6,362 nt of DNA from the NCBI GenBank assembly GCA_030616465.1, contig JAUWXH010000129.1, forward strand, positions 1-6,362, given 5' to 3'. The DNA is from Planctomycetota bacterium (GTDB taxonomy: Bacteria > Planctomycetota > Phycisphaerae > UBA1845 > Fen-1342). Under the pieces are notes generated by a model. It did not search any database, was not told the origin of the DNA, and saw only the letters and a program-made list of their open reading frames with translations. The position numbers and the translations under genes are program-made. Shown here piece after piece: positions 1 through 5,430 of this stretch (within the stretch, counting starts at the first letter, position 1; every line of letters starts with the position of its first letter).

Positions 1-312
1 GAGCGCCAGCAGCACCAGCCCGATCGACAGCGCGAACGGTAAGGGGAACTGCCGCCCGCCGGGGCCGAACCGGGGACGGCGTGCCAGGATGCCGATCACG
101 ATCGCGACCGCCACGGTCATGGACGTCCGCAGTCCGATGGCTCGGATGCTGTGGCCCCACCATTGGGTCTCGGGATGGAGATGGTAGACGAGGATATACA
201 GGAGCACGCCGGCCAGGGGATAGAGCAACGCTGCTCCGGTTCCTGTGATGTAGATGAGCCAGAACGCCAGGGCCGTTAGTGGTATCGCCTCGAGATTCAG
301 TTCAGCACCCAT
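1..312 (-). CDS. Putative O-antigen ligase/polymerase-like membrane protein, N-terminal part (runs off left edge)
   Basis: The minus strand is open from an ATG at 312 to the window edge, giving 104 residues without a stop. An in-frame TGA at 331-333 lies just upstream, so the ATG at 312 is the only good start; no strong Shine-Dalgarno sequence precedes it. The product is strongly hydrophobic. Segments near residues 12-28, 29-45, 62-77 and 91-104 look membrane-spanning, separated by a short HPETQWW loop and an arginine-rich cytoplasmic turn (ARRPRFGPGGR). The opening (hydrophobic pair, LYPLAGVLLYILVYHLHP, then a tryptophan-rich loop) resembles the start of O-antigen ligase/Wzy-type proteins, including exosortase-associated ones. 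These join or polymerise glycan on the periplasmic face. The catalytic periplasmic loop lies outside the window, so the family call is a judgement from the N-terminus and from the neighbouring glycosyltransferases. Any other polytopic membrane protein remains possible. Confidence 0.6.
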   Translation of the reverse strand, partial: MGAELNLEAIPLTALAFWLIYITGTGAALLYPLAGVLLYILVYHLHPETQWWGHSIRAIGLRTSMTVAVAIVIGILARRPRFGPGGRQFPLPFALSIGLVLLAL

Positions 313-370
313 CGCTCGCTTGCGTCGCGATCATTGCCCGGGCTGCATTGCCGGTAACCGCGACGTCAAG

Positions 371-398
371 CCGCTGAGGACGCGTTGCCGCGTAGCGG
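371..398 (-). ncRNA. Stem-loop with GCAA tetraloop in the putative 5' leader of the left gene
   Basis: Read on the minus strand, CCGCT+ACGCG pairs with CGCGT and AGCGG around a GCAA loop. Plus-strand pairs are 371-375 with 394-398 and 380-384 with 389-393, and 376-379 form a 4-nt bulge (CCTC in the minus-strand RNA). All ten pairs are Watson-Crick, and GCAA is a GNRA tetraloop. It lies 58 nt upstream of the ATG at 312. Whether it is transcribed is unknown. It may be a leader structure, or a chance hairpin, which is not rare in high-GC DNA. Confidence 0.3.
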
Positions 399-561
399 TC
401 TCCGTCCGTCCGGTTGTGCCTGAAGCATCGCCAAGCTGTCCGGTCCACCAGAGGCAGGCTCCAAGCGTCGCCGCGCGTACCACGGCGGGCCGTGTAGCTG
501 CCTCATCAACCTGATCGGTTGGATTGTGGTGGTGATAGAACAAGTGCTGGGAAGGTATGGA

Positions 562-586
562 GGGGGTTTGTCCGGGGGCGGGCGGG
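562..586 (+). other. Putative G-quadruplex motif
   Basis: Four G-runs lie at 562-566, 574-578, 580-582 and 584-586, with loops of 7, 1 and 1 nt. This meets the usual G3+N1-7 pattern on the plus strand, which is the non-template strand for the downstream glycosyltransferase gene. It sits about 210 nt upstream of that gene's start. Such motifs occur by chance in high-GC intergenic DNA, so a regulatory role is only a possibility. Confidence 0.4.
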
Positions 587-734
587 TTGCGGCGCCGCCG
601 TCCTCAGTAGTTATCGGACGCGCAGGGCCACCCGTCGGGCATGCGGGAAGGGGCCTCGTCGGTGTTACAGGGCACGCCGGGTTGGACCGATATTCACTGC
701 GTAACACGCCGGCGGCTGAAGAACCCGCGGGGTG

Positions 735-776
735 CCGCAGTCGGTCCTGCGGACGCGGCCGGCGGGCGGGACGCCC
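735..776. repeat. Palindromic repeat fragment (two small hairpins) next to the GT-C gene start
   Basis: Two adjacent hairpins are visible. The first pairs CCGCAG (735-740) with CTGCGG (747-752). The second pairs GGGCG (764-768) with CGCCC (772-776) around a GGA loop. The 12-mer GGCGGGACGCCC (765-776) recurs exactly at 2494-2505 inside the larger three-armed element, which suggests the same dispersed repeat family. The fragment ends about 18 bp before the ATG at 795. It may affect leader folding, but that is inference. Confidence 0.45.
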
Positions 777-794
777 ACACTACGCTTGGAGGTC

Positions 795-2435
795 ATGGAC
801 AGTTCAATGTCAGCGGCTCGGTCGGCGGGAGCGATTGGAGGCGGGGCCCTCCCGGTGCCGGACGAATCCGGGCGCTCGCGGGGTGGTTCGTTCCCGTGGA
901 CGATTCCCGAGACGTTTGGCGTGCCGGGCGCTTCGCGGGCCCGATGGCTGGCCGTCGTCGGGCTGTGTGCGCTGGTGTGGGCCTTGATGCGGGCCACGTT
1001 CTTCCTGGGCGTGGCTGGCAGCGACGACATTCGCTACATGCGTTTCGCGGCGTGCTGGGACCGGCCGCCGGCCAACCACCTCGAAGCACGCTTGATCGCC
1101 AATGGGCTCGTCGCCGGGGCCATGAAACTCGGCGGACGGACCGAGTTGGCGGCCGTGACGCCCGCCCTGCTGTCTTCGGCGCTGATGTTGGGGTGCGTGC
1201 TGTATGGCTGCTACCGCTTCGCCGGGGTCTGGCACGCGTTGTGGGCCGGTCTGCTGGTCGCGGTCCTGCCCATGAACGTGGATGAGGCGACCACCGTCTC
1301 CGCCCACGCCGTCATGACCGCGCTGCTAACACTGGGAACGCTCCTGTTTGTGCTTGGTCCGGAGTCGAGCGCGCTGCGGCTGGTGGCGGCGGGCAGTTTG
1401 GCCCTGGGAGTCGTCACGCACTACACCGGGGCCTACTACGTGGCTTGGCTCGCCGCCGCCGCACTGGTTGTGGACCGTCGGCGGTTTCTCAAGCCCGTCG
1501 CTCTCACGGCGGCGGCCGGCGTGCTCTTCGTCCTCGCGGACATGGCGGTGTTCCACTTCGCCTATGGCGACGCGCTGGGACGGTTCCGCGCCTGCGTCGC
1601 CCAGTCGCCGGACAAAGTGCAGCGCGTGCCCCTGTTCGTCGATGGCGGGCTGACTCCGGAGTTCTTCGCGTTTCCCATTTTGGGTCTGTTATTCAGCAAG
1701 GCGTTCGGCGTGGCGCTGGTCGTGGCGCTTGGGACGGCGGTGTGGCGCTATCGTCGTTTTCCGAGGCCGCTTCGCGTGCTGGCTCTGACGGCTCTGGCGT
1801 GTTGGCTCTGGATGAGCTTCGGGACGCAGGTTCCCTGGGACTATCGCCCGTTCGCGCGGAATACGCGATACCTGCACCCGTTGTTGTTCTCGGTGGCGAT
1901 CTTGTTTGCCTGCGCGGTGGTCGCGCCGCGCCGGCGGCTGGTGGGCGTGGGCGCGGGCCTAGCCGTTCTCGGAGTATGTGTGCTGAACCTGATGGGCAGC
2001 GGATCCTGGGGGCAGAACGTCGAGATCAGCCGCGAGCTGCTCGCCTATGCCAAGGTCCACCCCCAGACGCGCTTCGTCACGGACGTCAATACGCTGAACG
2101 AGATGTACATCATCAACCGTCTGCGGACGCCGGCGAACGTGGTAACGCTCGACGACCGAGAGCCCGGGCGGATCATCGACCCGGCGGCGTTTGCTGCCCG
2201 GGTCACGCAAGCGGACTTGAAGCCGAGCGACGAGATCCTCGTGAATGTGTTGAACCATCGGCGGAATCCGGACTTCGGCGTGTTTGTTGCCGCCCGGGCC
2301 GGCCGCACGCGCTACAAGACCCAGCCCGTCTACCGCACCATCTGCCGACTTGTTCCCCCCTTGCGCGCCTACTCGTGGGCGATTCGCCGTCCGGCAGCGC
2401 GGGTGTGCGAATGCACCGCCCCCGCGACCCGCTAG
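795..2435 (+). CDS. GT-C family integral membrane glycosyltransferase (GT39/ArnT-like)
   Basis: This is a 546-residue polytopic protein expected to transfer a sugar from a polyprenyl-phosphate donor on the outer face of the inner membrane. The first membrane segment is at about residues 50-73. It is followed by a periplasmic loop with GSDDIRYMRFA (Asp77-Asp78), the usual site of the acidic GT-C catalytic motif, then NHLEAR at 94-99. About ten more hydrophobic segments follow to residue 400, with the typical AGLLVAVLPMNVDEAT turn near 150-166. A soluble C-terminal domain of about 145 residues ends the protein. The start is uncertain. ATG 795 has GGAGG at 788-792, only 2 nt away; ATG 807 has it 14 nt away; a GTG at 732 would translate the upstream repeat fragment, so I reject it. 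The gene converges on the GT4 gene, 14 bp between stops. The donor and acceptor sugars cannot be read from the sequence. Confidence 0.85.
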   Translation: MDSSMSAARSAGAIGGGALPVPDESGRSRGGSFPWTIPETFGVPGASRARWLAVVGLCALVWALMRATFFLGVAGSDDIRYMRFAACWDRPPANHLEARLIANGLVAGAMKLGGRTELAAVTPALLSSALMLGCVLYGCYRFAGVWHALWAGLLVAVLPMNVDEATTVSAHAVMTALLTLGTLLFVLGPESSALRLVAAGSLALGVVTHYTGAYYVAWLAAAALVVDRRRFLKPVALTAAAGVLFVLADMAVFHFAYGDALGRFRACVAQSPDKVQRVPLFVDGGLTPEFFAFPILGLLFSKAFGVALVVALGTAVWRYRRFPRPLRVLALTALACWLWMSFGTQVPWDYRPFARNTRYLHPLLFSVAILFACAVVAPRRRLVGVGAGLAVLGVCVLNLMGSGSWGQNVEISRELLAYAKVHPQTRFVTDVNTLNEMYIINRLRTPANVVTLDDREPGRIIDPAAFAARVTQADLKPSDEILVNVLNHRRNPDFGVFVAARAGRTRYKTQPVYRTICRLVPPLRAYSWAIRRPAARVCECTAPATR

Positions 2436-2449
2436 CCGTCGATCCTGGA

Positions 2450-3697
2450 TCACCGCGCGCAGGGTGGCTCGGGCATCTTGCCCGAGTTCCACAGGCGGGA
2501 CGCCCGTGCCACCGTAGGCTGGAGCGCCAGACAGTGTTCGTAGGCGTCGCAGATGGCGGCGGCGGTGCGTTCCCACGTGAACGCCCGGACGCGCGCGATG
2601 CCGCGGCCCACCAGCCGCTTGGCCACTGCATCGTCCAAGAGCTGCATGATGCCATCGGCGATGCTCGCGGGGTCGTGCGGGTCGCAGTAAACCGCCGCGT
2701 CGCCCGCCACTTCCGGCATGCTGCTGAGGTTTGACGTTAGAACCGGCACAGCGCTGGCAAAGGCGTCTAGGATGGGCAAACCGAATCCCTCGGCCAGACT
2801 CGGCATCAACAGCCCACGCGCTCCGCTCAGCAGGGCGGCCAGGTCCTCGTGCGGCATGAAACCCTGGAAGCGGAAGCACGAACGCACCCCCAGCCGCTCG
2901 GCCAGTGCTTCGAGCTTTGCCCGCACCGCAGGCGGCTCGCATCCCACAAACACGACCAGGAGGCCGCCGCGGAGGTTGGGCGCCGAGCGTGCGACGGCCT
3001 CCACGATGCCGGTCGCGTTCTTCCGCCGTGACGAGCCGGAGAAGTTGAGCAGCCAGGCTTTGTCGAGCTGGTAGCGTGCCCGAACACGCCTGATTGCCTC
3101 TTGCCGTTCGTCGTCGCCGAGCCTGGCCGCGATGTCCTGGTCGGGAGCCCAGGGAATCACGGTAACGCGCGCGCGAGAGAGGCCGAACTCCTCGTGCAGT
3201 TCGTCACGCGTGGCGTTGGAGGGTGTGATGATGTGTGCGGCGTTGCACAGCGCCCGTTCGAGGCCGCGGCGAAACGCTTGACGAGCCCACCGCGTGGTCT
3301 GCCCCGCGACCCGGAGCGGAATCAGATCGTGGACGGTGACCACGTATGGCACCGGGCACCAGGCCGGGGCGGCGTTGGCCGGCAGGTGCAACAGGTCAAT
3401 CCGGTCACGCCAGGCGGCCAGCGGCAAACGGGCCTGAAACCACAGGCCGAAGCGGTCGCCGGGGATGTCAATTCGACGGGTACGCACATTCGGGTGCGAG
3501 CAGAGACCGGCCTGAGCGTGGAGTGCGTTTGACGGCGGGCTGAGCAACGGGCAATGTCGGGCGTCACGTTGGTGGTAGAGGATGAACTCCCAATCGGGCC
3601 TCAGGGCGGGTATGAGCCGGTGCGCGTCGGCCAGGTTGCGACCCGTGCCGCGGGGCTTGGGGCTGAAGATGGCGCGGGCGTCGAGTGCGATCCTCAT
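2450..3697 (-). CDS. GT4-type glycosyltransferase (GT-B fold) with repeat-derived C-terminal tail
   Basis: This 415-residue cytoplasmic or membrane-associated enzyme should transfer a sugar from a nucleotide-sugar donor to a lipid-linked glycan. The N-terminus MRIALDARAIF...GTGR (residues 1-20) is typical of GT4 mannosyltransferase-like enzymes, as is VVTVHDLIPLR at 119-129. The C-terminal Rossmann domain has NFSGSSRRKN (218-227), VFVGCEP (249-255) and the donor-site block SLAEGFGLPILDAFASAVPVLTSN plus SSMPEVAGDAAVY (300-337). The EX7E motif reads E303...D311, so the second acid is Asp. Residues 395-412 (TVARASRLWNSGKMPEPP) are encoded by the palindromic element at 2463-2513, and the natural end was probably near residue 392. 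It lies 81 bp downstream of the VanZ-like gene on the same strand, so co-transcription is likely. The Shine-Dalgarno sequence before ATG 3697 is weak. Sugar specificity is unknown. Confidence 0.9.
   Translation of the reverse strand: MRIALDARAIFSPKPRGTGRNLADAHRLIPALRPDWEFILYHQRDARHCPLLSPPSNALHAQAGLCSHPNVRTRRIDIPGDRFGLWFQARLPLAAWRDRIDLLHLPANAAPAWCPVPYVVTVHDLIPLRVAGQTTRWARQAFRRGLERALCNAAHIITPSNATRDELHEEFGLSRARVTVIPWAPDQDIAARLGDDERQEAIRRVRARYQLDKAWLLNFSGSSRRKNATGIVEAVARSAPNLRGGLLVVFVGCEPPAVRAKLEALAERLGVRSCFRFQGFMPHEDLAALLSGARGLLMPSLAEGFGLPILDAFASAVPVLTSNLSSMPEVAGDAAVYCDPHDPASIADGIMQLLDDAVAKRLVGRGIARVRAFTWERTAAAICDAYEHCLALQPTVARASRLWNSGKMPEPPCAR
2463..2513. repeat. Three-armed palindromic repeat at the convergent gene ends
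   Basis: The outer arms GGTGGC (2463-2468) and GCCACC (2508-2513) pair perfectly. Inside, TCGGGCA (2469-2475) pairs with TGCCCGA (2479-2485) around TCT, and GGCG (2494-2497) pairs with CGCC (2501-2504) around GGA. Both strands can fold as a three-way junction. It lies within the last codons of the GT4 gene and just past the stop of the convergent GT-C gene, so it could act as a bidirectional terminator or mRNA end protector, though no T-run follows. It shares a 12-mer with 765-776. From memory, very similar elements are scattered through planctomycete genomes; I could not check this. Confidence 0.7.
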
Positions 3698-3778
3698 TGC
3701 GCCGGTCCGTCCGATAACGCACTACCGCCCGCCGGTCGGCAACCCGGCGCGCATGCGTCCGAGAAGAGTCCCTGTTGT
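3698..3778 (-). other. Short intergenic spacer with weak hairpin, VanZ-like to GT4
   Basis: An 81-bp same-strand spacer lies between the VanZ-like stop and the GT4 start. It contains an inverted repeat, CGCCGG (3730-3735) with CCGGCG (3744-3749), around an 8-nt loop. No T-run follows, so it is not a good intrinsic terminator. No clear promoter or strong ribosome site for the GT4 gene is seen. Confidence 0.3.
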
Positions 3779-5191
3779 TTATCGGTCGCCCGCTCGGAGT
3801 AGGTGAGATCGAACGCTCAGGTCGGTCGGCTGCGGGGCGGACACGCGCGCCGGCGGGTAGATCGCGTCCCAGACCCGTCCGGCGATCAGCCACGCCGCAA
3901 CGGCCAGCACGAGCGGCGTAGTGTCGGCGAGCCCGCCGCCCAAAAGTGCCCGGCATAGCTCGCCCGAGGCGAGCACGCCGGTCAGTAGCAGCAAGGCCGT
4001 TACACGACCCTGCCCCCGCGTCAGGAGCAGGCAGAGCAGTGTGATGAAGGCGTATAGGCCGATGGATCCCGCCGCATGCCCAATGACGACCGGGAACGGT
4101 TTTACAAAATGGCCTTGAAACGGGACCCAGCAAATGTCGAGTCCGCGGGCAGGCCCAATCGAGGCGCCGCCGATGCGAGCCCCGGCAACGCCGATGACGG
4201 TGAGGATGAGTACGATGACTGCGAGCACCCGCCATGGGCCCGTGAGCAGTGGCGGACCCGATCTGCGGGCGTGGACGTGCTCAGCCCGGATGATTCCCGT
4301 GTGGATCAGCAGCAGGACGGTGGCGCAGCCCGCCAGACCGCCCGCGATGGCCACCACGACGTCAAATACCCCACAGGCGTGCGAGCGGACAAGTACTTGC
4401 GCCGCTTCAAGCAGGATGGCCAGCAGGATGATCCGCGACGCCACCTTGCGGATCGTGCGCAACCGATCCTCGGCGTTTTTCGCCAACGCTCCTGTTAATG
4501 CGAAGCCGACCAGGCCGAATGTGGCGAACCGCGTGACGTCCGCCAGGTCGAACGGACGGGCGAAGTCCACCTCAATCGCAGAGCACGTCAGATCCCACGG
4601 CACGGTCATGAGCACGGCGGCCCAGACCACCGATGCTCCCGCCAACACAGTCCATGGTCGGCAGCGCAGTTGCGAGAAAACCGCTGCGTGTACTCCGCGG
4701 ATGGCGCGTTGGGTTCTCGGCGCGAGCAAACAGCCGGCCAGGGCGCCGATCGCGTTCACGTACACGTCGGTCAGGTTCGAGGAGCGCGCCGGCATGGATT
4801 GTTGCAGGACTTCGGTGACGAAGCTCAGTGCCACCGATAGCCCGAAGCCGAGCGCCATGTCACGCCAGCCGGCGCGACCCCGGCGACGCACGAGCAGCCG
4901 AAACGCGATGCCGACCGGAACGTACACCAGCAGATTGGTGACGATGTCGTCGAGACTTGTGGCGTGCGATTGGGGAACCCAATGCCACGTTTTGACCGTG
5001 TCGAGCCACGGCTTCCGCCCATGGCCCAGCGGGCCAAGCGTCCCAAACACGATCACCGCGAGGCACGCCGCGCTTAGCAGGCGCAGCGTCGCGCGCCGCA
5101 ACACGGGGGGCTTCGGGTCCCCTGGCCCGCCGGCGCCCGGCTGAGCGTCGTCGCGCCGATCGCGTGGGGACGAGCTGTGGTGTCCCTTCAC
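3779..5191 (-). CDS. VanZ-like membrane protein with three tandem VanZ-type units
   Basis: This 470-residue protein has about 12 predicted membrane segments, against roughly four in a usual VanZ domain. Unit 1 (about residues 34-158) has the classic pattern DDIVTNLLVYVPVG (81-94) and E127..Q130 with D142, N146 and LAGC at 151-154. Unit 2 (179-295) repeats it without gaps: E262..Q265, D277 and LAGC at 286-289, preceded by ADVTRFATFGLVGFAL. Unit 3 (321-441) is weaker: WVP at 355 and E411 are 56 residues apart, exactly as W71 and E127 are in unit 1. I chose the GTG at 5191 because AGAGG lies 10 nt upstream and the first membrane segment follows. The frame stays open to 5767, but that extension is Arg/His-rich, unlike the rest, and overlaps the next gene. 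The molecular role of VanZ proteins is poorly known; the family is named for a teicoplanin-resistance protein and is common in polysaccharide and exosortase loci. Confidence 0.85.
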   Translation of the reverse strand: MKGHHSSSPRDRRDDAQPGAGGPGDPKPPVLRRATLRLLSAACLAVIVFGTLGPLGHGRKPWLDTVKTWHWVPQSHATSLDDIVTNLLVYVPVGIAFRLLVRRRGRAGWRDMALGFGLSVALSFVTEVLQQSMPARSSNLTDVYVNAIGALAGCLLAPRTQRAIRGVHAAVFSQLRCRPWTVLAGASVVWAAVLMTVPWDLTCSAIEVDFARPFDLADVTRFATFGLVGFALTGALAKNAEDRLRTIRKVASRIILLAILLEAAQVLVRSHACGVFDVVVAIAGGLAGCATVLLLIHTGIIRAEHVHARRSGPPLLTGPWRVLAVIVLILTVIGVAGARIGGASIGPARGLDICWVPFQGHFVKPFPVVIGHAAGSIGLYAFITLLCLLLTRGQGRVTALLLLTGVLASGELCRALLGGGLADTTPLVLAVAAWLIAGRVWDAIYPPARVSAPQPTDLSVRSHLLRAGDR

Positions 5192-5430
5192 TGGCGTGGC
5201 ACCTCTGTTTCGCACAACCGCTGCGAGGGCAGCGCAGCAGGCGCGGCCATGCTTCGCCGCCTGGTGAAGCGTAGAAATCGCGGGGGCATTATCCAAAGCG
5301 TGGTTGCCCGCGTGGCAGTGGGCATCCACTCGGGCTCGCGAAAGCGAGGTTTCTTCGGACGCGGGTATGGAATCGAGCACCGGCCGCCCGGCGGACCTGA
5401 TCCACCGCTGACGACGCCGGCGCTCGGGGC
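5192..5430. other. Intergenic region between ABC permease and VanZ-like gene
   Basis: This 239-bp gap has no recognisable protein in any frame. On the minus strand it holds the AGAGG ribosome site of the VanZ-like gene (5201-5205) and a GATAAT hexamer (5288-5293) that could be a -10 box about 97 nt upstream of the start, though no matching -35 is visible. A 5-bp stem, CTCGC (5335-5339) with GCGAG (5344-5348) around a 4-nt loop, lies past the permease stop; it is short and lacks a T-run, so a terminator call would be weak. Confidence 0.5.

Larger units (their letters stand above)
313..794. other. Divergent intergenic region, non-coding
   Basis: This 482-bp stretch separates two divergently transcribed membrane-protein genes, so promoters for both should lie here. 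Open frames crossing it are rich in Arg, Pro and Gly and look like high-GC noise; none resembles a protein I know. I found no convincing sigma-70 promoter. A TTGACG hexamer sits on the minus strand at 364-369, but no good -10 follows at the right distance. Structured elements inside it (stem-loop 371-398, G-quadruplex motif 562-586, repeat fragment 735-776) are listed separately. Confidence 0.7.

Noticed and set aside
610..620. GTTATCGGACG upstream of the GT-C gene and again (minus strand, 3708-3718) just upstream of the GT4 gene, a possible shared operator
   Set aside because: Some 11-base matches are expected by chance across both strands of a window this size, and the distances to the two starts differ greatly (about 175 and 11 nt).
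366..707. Possible small proteins in the divergent intergenic region on either strand
   Set aside because: Pro/Arg-rich composition, no ribosome site and no family resemblance; long open frames are expected by chance in such GC-rich DNA.
732..794. GTG at 732 as the start of the GT-C glycosyltransferase
   Set aside because: The extra 21 residues are translated from the repeat fragment, and GGAGG at 788-792 points to a start at 795 or 807.
2441..2451. GATCC-T-GGATC palindrome between the convergent stops
   Set aside because: A one-base loop cannot form a normal RNA hairpin, and a short palindrome like this is expected by chance.
1445..2734. 429-residue plus-strand open frame
   Set aside because: Arg/Gly/Pro-rich shadow lying over the GT-C gene in another frame and over the GT4 gene; no recognisable domain.
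1959..2942. 327-residue minus-strand open frame
   Set aside because: Shadow of the GT-C gene (opposite strand) and the GT4 gene (other frame), with low-complexity Arg/Gly/Ala composition.
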